From Nitrospirota bacterium (lineage in GTDB: Bacteria; Nitrospirota; Thermodesulfovibrionia; UBA6902), in contig JAJRVB010000019.1 of the NCBI GenBank assembly GCA_024277515.1, forward strand, positions 1 through 8,079: a stretch of 8,079 bases of DNA. Reading direction: 5' to 3'. Below the pieces are notes generated by a model that was given only the letters and a program-made list of their open reading frames with translations, made no database searches and was not told where the DNA came from. The position numbers were made by a program, and so were the translations under genes. Numbering within the stretch: the first letter of the stretch is position 1; every line of letters begins with the position of its first letter. Shown one piece after another: positions 1 through 6,784 of the stretch.

Positions 1-770
1 AACAGCCATGTAGAAAGAAAATAGTCGGATATCAGAATGGTCATGGAGGAATAGACAACAGCCCCTGTTGTCGCCCTGCCCACACCTTCAGCTCCGCCTT
101 TGGTGTAAAATCCCTTGTAACAGCTGATCAACGTAAATACCGCGCCAAAGAAACATGCCTTGATCAGACCACTGTATATGTCCTGGGGCTGAAGGAAGTC
201 CCATGTGGCCCGCATGTAGGACTTTGCATTTGTCCCGAGCAAGAAAACACTCACCATATATCCCCCTATTATCCCCACAATATCAGTGACCACCACAAGC
301 GCGGGAAGCATTATTACACCCGACAAAAATCTTGGGACCACAAGGTATTTCACCGGATTTGTCGCCATGGCCTCCAGCGCGTCTATCTGCTCCGTGACCC
401 TCATGGTCCCCAGCTCAGCCGCGATGGCGGCGCCCGCACGCCCGGTAACGATAAGTGCGGCAAGTACGGGCCCGAGCTCCCTTGTCATTGAAAGGGCAAC
501 CACCGTTCCGACCAGACCCTCCGCTCCAAACCGCTTGAACCCGGTATAGCTCTGGAGTGCAAGGACCATACCTGTGAATAATGCCGTGATAAGGACGACA
601 GGGAGGGAATTCACTCCCACTTCAAGCATCTGCCGGATAATATTCCTTATCTCAAACGGTGGCCGCAGTGCCGACCTCAGGGTAGCGTGCAGCAGAAGCA
701 TTATCCTGCCGAGACCCTGCACCGGTTTTTCTATTACATATCCGATAAGTTCAATTAATTTAACAAGCAT
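1..770 (-). CDS. mlaE: MlaE-family phospholipid ABC transporter permease (3' end cut by window)
   Basis: This is the integral-membrane permease of a Mla-type ABC transporter, which moves phospholipids between inner and outer membrane to keep outer-membrane lipid asymmetry. I translated 256 codons from the ATG at 770, and the frame is still open at position 1. The family is usually about 255-265 residues, so only a few residues should be missing. Seen: an N-terminal amphipathic stretch with LGR and RPPFE (residues 20-40), then hydrophobic segments near 52-75, 88-110, 145-180 and 203-220. The family signature lies at about 110-131 (GRAGAAIAAELGTM, then RVTEQIDAL), followed by MATNPVKYLVVPR. An in-frame TGA lies three codons upstream of this ATG, so it is the most upstream possible ATG. 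No clear Shine-Dalgarno precedes it. The start is 53 bases after rodA on the same strand, so read-through from the cell-wall operon is likely. MlaF and MlaD homologues would be expected beyond the left edge. Confidence 0.93.
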   Translation of the reverse strand, partial: MLVKLIELIGYVIEKPVQGLGRIMLLLHATLRSALRPPFEIRNIIRQMLEVGVNSLPVVLITALFTGMVLALQSYTGFKRFGAEGLVGTVVALSMTRELGPVLAALIVTGRAGAAIAAELGTMRVTEQIDALEAMATNPVKYLVVPRFLSGVIMLPALVVVTDIVGIIGGYMVSVFLLGTNAKSYMRATWDFLQPQDIYSGLIKACFFGAVFTLISCYKGFYTKGGAEGVGRATTGAVVYSSMTILISDYFLSTWL

Positions 771-823
771 GGAAGATATTCATAAGATTCGCGTTGTTTT
801 GCATTCTCATAAATATTAACATT

Positions 824-1945
824 TCAGTAGTACAATGCAAACCTTCGCATTCTCACATTCTCTATCATGCTGAGCGCAAGAAAATTGGACAACAGCGCTG
901 TGCCGCCATAACTCATTAAGGGAAGCGGGACACCTACCACCGGCACCATTCCCAGCGTCATCCCGATATTAATAAAGAAATACAGGGAAAACATGAAAGT
1001 CACACCAAGCACAAGGAGACAGCCCTCCATGTCCCTGGCCTTACCCGCGGTGTCAAACCCCCTCCATATAATAAAAAGATACATGGCAAACAGAACCAGG
1101 CTTCCTGCAAATCCCCACTCCTCAGCAAATATCGAAAAAATAAAATCAGTATGGTTCTCGGGCAGAAACCTGTAAGGACCCTGTGTGCCCTGCATATATC
1201 CCTTCCCCAGAAACCCCCCTGAGCCGACCGTTATTTTTGACTGATTAATATGGTAACCGACCCCCTGCGTATCAGCCTGGGGGTCAATAAACGCTATGAT
1301 CCTCATCTTTTGATAATCCTTGAGACCGTCCCACATTACCTTGCCTGCAAAAGGCAGCGCAACAAGGGCCACAATGACCACCGTCAATATAATTTTTTTT
1401 CTTATGCCCGCTGCCAGGATCATCGCAATAAAGATAAAAAAAAGTATCAGGGCCGTCCCGAGATCAGGCTGTTTCAGGATGAGCATCACCGGCACCGCCA
1501 GAAAAAATACAATAATCTTCACTAAATCTTTAAACCCAAGGCCCTCTTCCGGTTTAATAAAAGAGAGATAACGCGAAATGGCGATAATGAAAAATATCTT
1601 GAAAAACTCCGACGGCTGAAATGAGAGAAAACCCAGGGGTATCCATCTCTGGGCCCCCATGCCCTTTCTGCCGATGACAAGCACTATTACAAGCAGGATG
1701 ATGCCTAACAGAAATATTACATTGGCAAATTTCATGAACCACCTGTAATCAATACTTACCACAATGAAAAATATGATCAGGCTTAACGCTATCCAGTAGA
1801 GCTGTCTCATAAAAAATGTCTTCTGCACAGCGTCAAGGACAGGCCTGGTTGCACTGTATATGGTCAGTACGCCTATGAGGGAAAGCGCAACAGCCACGAG
1901 CAGTATGCCCCAGTCAAAATTGTCTACAAGCCTCCGGTCGATCAT
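824..1945 (-). CDS. rodA: RodA, SEDS-family peptidoglycan glycosyltransferase
   Basis: RodA polymerises lipid II into glycan strands in the inner membrane as part of the elongasome, paired with PBP2. The start is chosen at the ATG at 1945, giving MIDRRLVDNFDW, which matches the usual N-terminus of homologues. A GTG at 1972 extends the protein by 9 residues (382 in all) and would overlap mrdA by 11 bases. Neither start has a well-spaced Shine-Dalgarno. Counting from the ATG, the protein has 373 residues and about ten hydrophobic segments. SEDS landmarks are IGVLTIYSAT near residue 24, GFLSFQPSEFFKI near 105, LKQPDLGTAL near 157, and LPENHTDFIFSIFAEEWGF near 261, with the expected catalytic aspartate at about 267. 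The C-terminal motif is VPLPLMSYGGTALLSNF near 339. The gene follows mrdA directly, the usual pairing of polymerase and transpeptidase. I am sure of the family and less sure of the start. Confidence 0.96.
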   Translation of the reverse strand: MIDRRLVDNFDWGILLVAVALSLIGVLTIYSATRPVLDAVQKTFFMRQLYWIALSLIIFFIVVSIDYRWFMKFANVIFLLGIILLVIVLVIGRKGMGAQRWIPLGFLSFQPSEFFKIFFIIAISRYLSFIKPEEGLGFKDLVKIIVFFLAVPVMLILKQPDLGTALILFFIFIAMILAAGIRKKIILTVVIVALVALPFAGKVMWDGLKDYQKMRIIAFIDPQADTQGVGYHINQSKITVGSGGFLGKGYMQGTQGPYRFLPENHTDFIFSIFAEEWGFAGSLVLFAMYLFIIWRGFDTAGKARDMEGCLLVLGVTFMFSLYFFINIGMTLGMVPVVGVPLPLMSYGGTALLSNFLALSMIENVRMRRFALYY

Positions 1946-1961
1946 AGGCACGGATTGAACA

Positions 1962-3728
1962 TCATGAATCACCCTTAGTGTCGGATTTAAACTCCTGTTT
2001 ATAGTACGACTCTATTATCTTTTTTGCTATTGGAGCGGCATCCGTACTGCCGTGTCCTCCATGTTCAACAAAGACAGCTACGGCTATCCTCGGTATGTCT
2101 GCAGGCGCGAATGCAATAAACCAGGCGTGGTCCCTGAACTTTACAGGCAGCTCCTTCTCTTTGGTCATCCCGCCTACTACCTGCGTGGTACCCGTCTTTC
2201 CGCCTATACTGACTATTTCGGAATCCGCCAGCCGTCCGGTGCCATGCTTTTCCTTTACCACGCCTGAGAGGGCTTTTTTTATGAGCCTGATATTTTTCTG
2301 TTTTATCCTCACACGTCCCTCCGGCTTTACATCAGATTCCGGCTGCATGACAAGATAAGGCTTGTACAGATGCCCGCCGTTTACAACTGTAGCCATCACC
2401 CGCGCCATTTGTAACGGTGTTGCGGAGAGATACCCCTGGCCGATTACCGTATTGAGTGTTTCTCCCGTGTACCACTTCTCTTTTCTGGTATCACGCTTCC
2501 ACCCGCTTGTGGGGACTATGCCCCGGGCTTCGCCTTCAAGCTCAATTCCCGTAGGCCTGCCAAGGCCGTAGCTGAAAGAATACTGCGCCAGAATGTCTAT
2601 ATCAAGTCCTTTCGCAACTTCATAAAAGTAGACATCACATGACTCAACGAGGGCCTTATGGAGACGGACATTCCCGTGGCCTGCCTCTTTCCAGCACCTG
2701 AAGACCCTGCCGAAATATAATGAACCATTGCAGTAATAGCTGGTATTTCCGGAGATAAGTCCTTCCTCAAGTGCGGCAATGGATGTGATGATCTTAAATG
2801 TGGAGCCCGGCGGGTACTGGCTCTGGAAGGCCCTGTTTAACATCGGTTTTCGGGGGTCCCTTACAAGCTTTTTCCACTCCTTTGCCCTGATGCCTCTCAC
2901 AAATAAATTGGGATCAAATGTCGGTGAACTGGCCAGGGCCAGGACTTCGCCCGTCTCCGTTGCGAGGGCAACCACCGCCCCTACCTTGCCCCTGAGGCTT
3001 TTCTCGGCCTCTACCTGAAGATCCACATCAATTGTAAGCCTGATATCCCTGCCTTTTATCGGACGCTGTATCCTGACGACCTTGATAATCCTTCCCATTG
3101 CATCAACCTCTATCACCTTCTTGCCCGCAACACCCCTTAATTCACGATCATACACTTTTTCGATGCCATACTGGCCGATCACGGACTCCGGAGGAATGCC
3201 GCTGTATTCAGGCATCCTCATCTGCCTGGCGGTGAGGCTGCCGAGGTAACCGAGCACATGGCTGGCTGAATGTCCGTAAATATATTCTCTTCCGCCCACA
3301 ACATGCACCTGCAGCCCCGGAAAATCAATTTTTCTCGCTTCCACCCTTGCGACTTCTTCAAAGGCAACATTTTCCTTCAGGGTAAGGGGCTCAAAAGGCT
3401 TGACCGGTTTAGTGTCAAGCATCGCGGAAATCCTGTCCTGTTTTATACCGAGGAGAGCGGCCAGGGCCGACAGTGTTTCCGGATCTTTCGGCAGGTCCTC
3501 TTTCACTACCGATATATCAAAGGAAGGGATATTTTTCACAAGCGGGGTGTTATCTCTGTCATAAATTATCCCCCGTGGCGGCAAAATGCTCAAGACCCGG
3601 AGTCTGTTATGTTCATCGATATTTTTATACTCATTCCCTTTCAGGATCTGTAAATGCCAGAGCCTGAAGATGAGGACGGCTGATATAAGCATGACAATAT
3701 ACAGTGCTATGGTAATTCTTTTTTCCAT
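1962..3728 (-). CDS. mrdA: Penicillin-binding protein 2, peptidoglycan D,D-transpeptidase
   Basis: PBP2 is the monofunctional class B transpeptidase that cross-links new glycan strands made by RodA during rod elongation. It has 588 residues, normal for the family. Domains in order: a single N-terminal membrane anchor (about 5-25), the pedestal region with RGIIYDRDNTPLVKN (52-66) and SHVLGYLG (156-163), then the periplasmic transpeptidase domain. All three catalytic motifs are present: S309-T-F-K (nucleophile Ser309), S363-C-D, and K511-T-G-T. GQGYLSATPLQMA (430-442) is also typical. Cysteines 333, 345 and 364 with His351 form a cluster compatible with the zinc site described in this region of PBP2 enzymes. 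The ATG at 3728 is the first in frame after an in-frame TGA, and its Shine-Dalgarno (GGA only 3 bases away) is weak. It lies 56 bases after mreD, with a possible 11-codon leader between them. Confidence 0.97.
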   Translation of the reverse strand: MEKRITIALYIVMLISAVLIFRLWHLQILKGNEYKNIDEHNRLRVLSILPPRGIIYDRDNTPLVKNIPSFDISVVKEDLPKDPETLSALAALLGIKQDRISAMLDTKPVKPFEPLTLKENVAFEEVARVEARKIDFPGLQVHVVGGREYIYGHSASHVLGYLGSLTARQMRMPEYSGIPPESVIGQYGIEKVYDRELRGVAGKKVIEVDAMGRIIKVVRIQRPIKGRDIRLTIDVDLQVEAEKSLRGKVGAVVALATETGEVLALASSPTFDPNLFVRGIRAKEWKKLVRDPRKPMLNRAFQSQYPPGSTFKIITSIAALEEGLISGNTSYYCNGSLYFGRVFRCWKEAGHGNVRLHKALVESCDVYFYEVAKGLDIDILAQYSFSYGLGRPTGIELEGEARGIVPTSGWKRDTRKEKWYTGETLNTVIGQGYLSATPLQMARVMATVVNGGHLYKPYLVMQPESDVKPEGRVRIKQKNIRLIKKALSGVVKEKHGTGRLADSEIVSIGGKTGTTQVVGGMTKEKELPVKFRDHAWFIAFAPADIPRIAVAVFVEHGGHGSTDAAPIAKKIIESYYKQEFKSDTKGDS

Positions 3729-3737
3729 ATTTCCAGA

Positions 3738-3773
3738 TCAGTCCATACGCGGAAGGCAGTCCGGTATCATCAT
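3738..3773 (-). other. Possible 11-codon leader ORF in the mreD-mrdA gap
   Basis: The gap between mreD and mrdA holds a purine-rich Shine-Dalgarno-like run, AGGAGAGAGG (3777-3786), followed after three bases by ATG. That ATG opens a tiny ORF reading MMIPDCLPRMD, which stops at 3738, nine bases before the mrdA start. The mrdA start itself has only a weak site, so terminating ribosomes could re-initiate there. Many such short ORFs arise by chance, and nothing but the site and position supports this one. The same purine run could simply help recruit ribosomes to the region. Confidence 0.2.
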
Positions 3774-3784
3774 ATGCCTCTCTC

Positions 3785-4258
3785 CTATACTGAAGGCTCT
3801 TCACCCCGGACACGTCTTATGGCAGGATAAAGTACAAGAGCGGCAATGACCGTATATAAGATTTCCATAAACGATATTTCGAGAGACCTGTTTACAAACG
3901 ATACACTCGAAAAGGTTTCATAGATCGCATAAACACATAACAGATTGATGACGGCAAACACGGCAACGGCCAGCGTATTTACAAAGAGGTTCCACTGGAA
4001 CAAATGGTCTTTCAATGAACCGATCAAAAAACCGGTCAGCGACTTGCTGATCATCTGAGGGCCCAGGACAAAGCCTGACATCGTGTCAATCAGGAGACCC
4101 GATAATATCCCGTAAACCGTGCCCCTGGCATGGCCGTACTTCAGTGCATATGCACATACCAGGATGAGGACAAGGTCAGGTTTAATGCCGCTGAAAAAAA
4201 CAGCCTGGACAGACAGTGCCAGATAAGAAACGAGCAGATATACAAGAAGAGTGTTCAT
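3785..4258 (-). CDS. mreD: Rod shape-determining protein MreD
   Basis: MreD is a small inner-membrane protein that works with MreC to activate and link the RodA/PBP2 synthase to MreB. The 157-residue length is normal. It is almost wholly hydrophobic, with about five membrane segments (roughly residues 3-22, 28-44, 48-66, 92-113 and 130-148). The conserved pattern KPDLVLILVCAYALKYG (26-42), then GxxxGLLIDTMSG around 50-62, is typical of MreD. A charged tail (RRVRGEE) follows the last segment. The ATG overlaps the mreC stop in ATGA (4255-4258), a sign of translational coupling. Sequence conservation in this family is low, so the call rests on hydropathy, these motifs and position between mreC and mrdA. 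Confidence 0.94.
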   Translation of the reverse strand: MNTLLVYLLVSYLALSVQAVFFSGIKPDLVLILVCAYALKYGHARGTVYGILSGLLIDTMSGFVLGPQMISKSLTGFLIGSLKDHLFQWNLFVNTLAVAVFAVINLLCVYAIYETFSSVSFVNRSLEISFMEILYTVIAALVLYPAIRRVRGEEPSV

Positions 4259-5046
4259 CTTTTCAGAATCGCCACCTCTTCGACCGCGTTCAGGTCCTGC
4301 GCAGGCATGACCTTGATCCGCTGAAATGTCTCCCCCTCCTCTTTCTCGACATGAGAGACATATCCAATACGGAGACCTGAAGGATATATTCCGTCAAGAC
4401 CTGACGTTATGATTTTCTCACCGATCTCAACATCAACTTCTTTAGCAACATATTTCAGATAGCACCTGTTGTCCCCCCTGCCCTCAAGAATACCTTCCAC
4501 TCTTGAAGATTGCAGACGCACCGCAATTGAAGAATTGATGTCTGTAATAAGCAGTATACTGCCCTCTTTATCAAATACCCTGAAAACTCTCCCTACAGGC
4601 CCTGCAGGAGTGACTGCAACCATATCCGGGGCAATGCCGTCCTTCAGCCCCTTGTTTATCCACAATATCTGAAACCAGTTGGTAGGGTCCCTTGCAAACA
4701 CCTCAGCAGAAGCAACATAATCAGTGTGGAGTGTCTTTAACTTGAGGATCTTTCTCAGCCTTTCATTTTCGAGCTCCGCCTCGACACGCTTATTGATCTC
4801 CTGCTCAAACCCGCTTATTTTTTCGAGCAGTTTTCTGTTTTCTTCTTCCTTCCCCACAATGAGGATATATGTGTTTATGATATTTTGGGTATTCCTGATA
4901 ATTGAGGAAGCCGCCTGTTCGAGTATCCTTAACGGATAGGTTGGGAAATCTACAAAACGGCCTTCACCTTTGATACGCTGGTAGGTAAGCAGACCGAAAA
5001 TGAGGACAGCGAAGACTGCAAAGAAGAATATTTTTTTTTTTAGCAT
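4255..5046 (-). CDS. mreC: Rod shape-determining protein MreC
   Basis: MreC is a bitopic periplasmic scaffold that binds and activates PBP2 and couples it to MreD and MreB. It has 263 residues, slightly short but within the family range. Seen: a basic start (MLKKK), one transmembrane helix (about 6-21), a charged helical stretch with coiled-coil character (about 66-103), then the two-barrel beta domain. Family landmarks are ARDPTNWFQILWINKGLKDG (118-137), PAGPVGRVFRV (147-157) and IITSGLDGIYPSGLRIGYV (212-230). The ATG at 5046 follows an in-frame TAA by two codons, so it is the first ATG in frame. The G-rich sequence AGGGG directly abuts it, unusually close for a Shine-Dalgarno. Codons 2-6 contain an uninterrupted run of 11 A. 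It is 13 bases after mreB. Confidence 0.97.
   Translation of the reverse strand: MLKKKIFFFAVFAVLIFGLLTYQRIKGEGRFVDFPTYPLRILEQAASSIIRNTQNIINTYILIVGKEEENRKLLEKISGFEQEINKRVEAELENERLRKILKLKTLHTDYVASAEVFARDPTNWFQILWINKGLKDGIAPDMVAVTPAGPVGRVFRVFDKEGSILLITDINSSIAVRLQSSRVEGILEGRGDNRCYLKYVAKEVDVEIGEKIITSGLDGIYPSGLRIGYVSHVEKEEGETFQRIKVMPAQDLNAVEEVAILKR
5031..5041 (-). repeat. Homopolymeric A11 tract at codons 2-6 of mreC
   Basis: The coding strand has eleven consecutive A residues (T on the plus strand) two bases after the mreC start codon, encoding the end of Leu2, Lys3-Lys4-Lys5 and the first base of Ile6. Runs of this length are known to be prone to polymerase slippage in replication and transcription. 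A change of one base would frameshift nearly the whole protein. It may instead reflect selection for an A-rich, unstructured start region, or assembly uncertainty. Confidence 0.9.
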
Positions 5047-5059
5047 CCCCTGTTATGCA

Positions 5060-6076
5060 TCATAATGACACTCTTCTCAAAATATCGAGGTCATCGAGCA
5101 CATCTCCCACACCTTTCACAACGGCCAGCAGGGGTTCTTCAGCAACAATGACCGGCAGACCGGTTTCGTGTCTTATTAGCGCGTCCAGACCTCTCAGGAG
5201 CGCGCCGCCTCCGGCAAGAACGATCCCCCTGTCCACTATGTCGGATGCAAGTTCAGGAGGGGTGTTTTCGAGGGCGACCTTTATCGCGTTAATGACAATT
5301 GTGATCGTTTCACTTATGGCGTCCCGGATTTCGTCCTCAAAGATCGTGATGGTCTTCGGTATTCCTGATACAAGGTCCCTGCCCTTGACTTCCATTGCCC
5401 TGTTTTCATCATCAACCTTGTACGCGGACCCGACCTCTCTCTTTATAAGCTCGGAGGTCCTGTCTCCAATCAGGATCCTGCCTTTACTCTTGATATGGTT
5501 CACGATGTCTTCGTCCAGTTTATCGCCGCCCATACGGACCGCCTTGCTGTATACAACACCGTGCAGGGATATGACGGCCACATCGGTCGTACCTCCGCCT
5601 ATGTCCACTATCATATTGCCGGACGGTTCACCGATCGGCAGCCCCACGCCCATGGCCGCTGCCATAGGTTCTTCTATAAGATAAATCTCCCGCGCGCCGG
5701 ATGCCTGGGCCGCATCCTTTACAGCCCTCTGCTCGACCTGGGTAATGCCGGAGGGCACACCGATCGCTATCCTCGGCGAGACAAAGCTCTTCCTGTTATG
5801 GACCTTTCGTATGAAGTATTTCAGCATCTCCCCGGTCTTGTCAAAGTCGGCAATAACACCTTCCTTAAGCGGCCTCATGGCAGTGATGTTTGCGGGAGTC
5901 CTGCCAAGCATCTTCTGTGCCTCACTGCCGACAGCTATTACCCTGTCCTTCTGAATAGCCACCACAGAAGGTTCATTGCAGACAATACCTTTACCTTTCA
6001 TAAACACGAGCGTATTAGCCGTGCCAAGGTCTATGGCAAGGTCACTCGAAAACCATCCGAGAATTTTATTAAACAT
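5060..6076 (-). CDS. mreB: Actin-like rod shape-determining protein MreB
   Basis: MreB is the bacterial actin homologue that forms membrane-bound ATP-dependent filaments directing lateral wall synthesis. The 338-residue length is standard. It begins with an amphipathic membrane-binding stretch (MFNKILGWFSS). The actin-fold nucleotide motifs follow: phosphate-1 DLGTANTLVF (16-25), LIEEPMAAAMG (133-143, with the glutamate expected to act in ATP hydrolysis), phosphate-2 VDIGGGTTDVAVIS (157-170), and the adenosine motif GIVLAGGGALLRGLD (284-298). GVPSGITQVEQRAVKDAA (106-123) is also characteristic of MreB rather than DnaK. The start ATG at 6076 overlaps the RDD stop by 8 bases and has a strong Shine-Dalgarno. 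It heads the mreB-mreC-mreD-mrdA-rodA series. No missing key residue is seen. Confidence 0.99.
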   Translation of the reverse strand: MFNKILGWFSSDLAIDLGTANTLVFMKGKGIVCNEPSVVAIQKDRVIAVGSEAQKMLGRTPANITAMRPLKEGVIADFDKTGEMLKYFIRKVHNRKSFVSPRIAIGVPSGITQVEQRAVKDAAQASGAREIYLIEEPMAAAMGVGLPIGEPSGNMIVDIGGGTTDVAVISLHGVVYSKAVRMGGDKLDEDIVNHIKSKGRILIGDRTSELIKREVGSAYKVDDENRAMEVKGRDLVSGIPKTITIFEDEIRDAISETITIVINAIKVALENTPPELASDIVDRGIVLAGGGALLRGLDALIRHETGLPVIVAEEPLLAVVKGVGDVLDDLDILRRVSL

Positions 6077-6566
6077 TCACTCCCCCTTCTCTGTCCTGAA
6101 CAACTTGCGTTTTTGCCAGTTCATCACCCATCCGCATTCCTTCATCATTCCCAAGCATGACAAGACATTCAAAAAGCAGAATTGCGATAATAATTATGGA
6201 CGATATGAGCCATCCCAACACGGGAATACCCTTGAAAATACCGAACAATATATATCCGGCCGCAAAAGGAAAGTTCCTGAATATGGATTCCCTGAATCCG
6301 CAGGCTGGCGGGAACGCGCTCACATCCCGGATTATCACCTTCAGGCCGATCAGCCTCTTGCCGGCGCTTCTTCCCTGAAACAGTCCGTCAGCAATCAGCA
6401 GATAGGTAAGCCCCGCAAAAAATCCGATCCCCGGGATAATCTCATAGAGGACGACCACGATCATAAAATCAATCGTCCTGGCAATCACCCTGTTCAACAG
6501 GTCGGCTTTTATCAGCTGCTCCCGCTCTTCATACTGCTGTTCATACAGAGATTCTGATGTATTCAT
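6069..6566 (-). CDS. RDD-family small integral membrane protein
   Basis: This is an RDD-domain membrane protein of unknown specific function; members of the family have been linked to transport or ion homeostasis in some bacteria. The family arginine and aspartates are present in LLNRVIARTIDF (residues 27-38 counted from the first ATG) and IADGLFQGRSAGKRLIGLKV (62-81). A second hydrophobic part spans about 105-143, and the end, GDELAKTQVV, is the usual RDD tail. Hydrophobic segments are near 36-46, 50-65, 105-116 and 121-142. Two starts are possible: ATG at 6578 (169 residues, no clear ribosome site) or ATG at 6566 (165 residues), preceded by GGAA at a normal distance. I prefer 6566, and the candidate promoter just upstream agrees. 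It is the first gene of the mre operon and overlaps mreB by 8 bases. A role in envelope growth is inferred from position only. Confidence 0.88.
   Translation of the reverse strand: MNTSESLYEQQYEEREQLIKADLLNRVIARTIDFMIVVVLYEIIPGIGFFAGLTYLLIADGLFQGRSAGKRLIGLKVIIRDVSAFPPACGFRESIFRNFPFAAGYILFGIFKGIPVLGWLISSIIIIAILLFECLVMLGNDEGMRMGDELAKTQVVQDREGGVNV
6080..6088 (-). promoter_or_regulatory. Strong mreB ribosome binding site inside the RDD gene
   Basis: AAGGGGGAG lies three to four bases before the mreB ATG and within the last codons of the upstream RDD gene. It fixes the mreB start and, with the 8-base overlap, suggests that mreB translation is partly coupled to, but not dependent on, the RDD gene. 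Confidence 0.8.
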
Positions 6567-6581
6567 ATAAAGTTCCATCCA

Positions 6582-6598
6582 ATACTAACAAATAGTAT
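6582..6598. repeat. Perfect 6-bp inverted repeat overlapping the candidate -10
   Basis: ATACTA and TAGTAT are separated by five bases (ACAAA on the plus strand). One arm coincides with the candidate -10 box of the operon promoter, directly in front of the RDD gene. This is the geometry of an operator for a dimeric repressor, but 6-bp arms in AT-rich spacer DNA can occur by chance. Confidence 0.5.
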
Positions 6599-6610
6599 GC
6601 CTTATTTCAA
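6582..6610 (-). promoter_or_regulatory. Candidate promoter for the RDD-mreBCD-mrdA-rodA operon
   Basis: Reading the minus strand, TTGAAA (6610-6605) is followed by a 17-base spacer and TAGTAT (6587-6582), with TG one base before the -10 (extended -10 form). The first hexamer matches the sigma70 consensus at 5 of 6 positions and the second at 4 of 6. Transcription would begin near 6575, which leaves a very short leader to the ATG at 6566 and would exclude the ATG at 6578 as the main start. The short leader counts against it. The true promoter may lie further upstream in the 200-base spacer. Confidence 0.3.
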
Positions 6611-6651
6611 TACATGCTCACAGGAGTTCCCCGATTTTTCAAGGCAGGTTT

Positions 6652-6676
6652 ATAAACCGGGAGGGGCCAGTCCCGG
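6652..6676 (-). terminator. Possible weak intrinsic terminator before the mre operon
   Basis: CCGGGA and TCCCGG (6657-6662 and 6671-6676) form a perfect GC-rich 6-bp stem with an 8-base loop. On the minus strand the stem is followed by TTTAT, a poor U-tract. It would end transcripts coming from the accessory genes before the mre operon begins. On the plus strand the stem is followed by AAGAG, so it would not terminate there. The adjoining GGTTTATAAACC (6647-6658) is a perfect 12-bp palindrome sharing two bases of the stem, so other structures or a protein site are possible. Confidence 0.3.
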
Positions 6677-6745
6677 AAGAGACAGACAGGTATGCCCTGA
6701 GACTTAATCCGTTTTTAATCGATTGAGCTATACGGTCCATTCAGT

Positions 6746-6784
6746 TATTACCCTTATTATTACCCTCTTTTAAGGGTATTACCC
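6746..6784. repeat. Three TATTACCC repeats at the end of the Fic-like gene
   Basis: TATTACCC occurs at 6746-6753, 6758-6765 and 6777-6784, spaced by 12 and 19 bases. The last copy also forms one half of AAGGGTATTACCCTT (6772-6786), a perfect inverted repeat with a one-base centre, and it contains the stop codon of the Fic-like gene. Such clustered short repeats can be binding sites for a regulator. No known consensus is recognised, and the region is AT-rich. Confidence 0.55.

Noticed and set aside
760..810. A 16-codon ORF (MRMQNNANL...) overlapping the mlaE start
   Set aside because: It has no ribosome binding site, and its overlap with the mlaE ATG is easily explained by chance.
286..819. 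Plus-strand ORFs opposite mlaE
   Set aside because: The minus strand encodes an unmistakable MlaE across the same span; the plus-strand products have low-complexity shadow composition.
813..840. A possible internal promoter for mlaE (TTGCAT, 16 bases, TAATAT)
   Set aside because: The -35 matches at only three positions and the spacer is AT-rich, so the signal is no better than background.
1554..1742. Second minus-strand ORF inside rodA (62 codons)
   Set aside because: It is an out-of-frame shadow of rodA with no recognisable motif or start signal.
5055..6557. Long plus-strand ORFs of 193-221 codons opposite mreB and the RDD gene
   Set aside because: They lie antisense to clearly recognised genes, show no family-like motifs and are rich in Ser/Thr/Pro/Arg as expected for complement translations.
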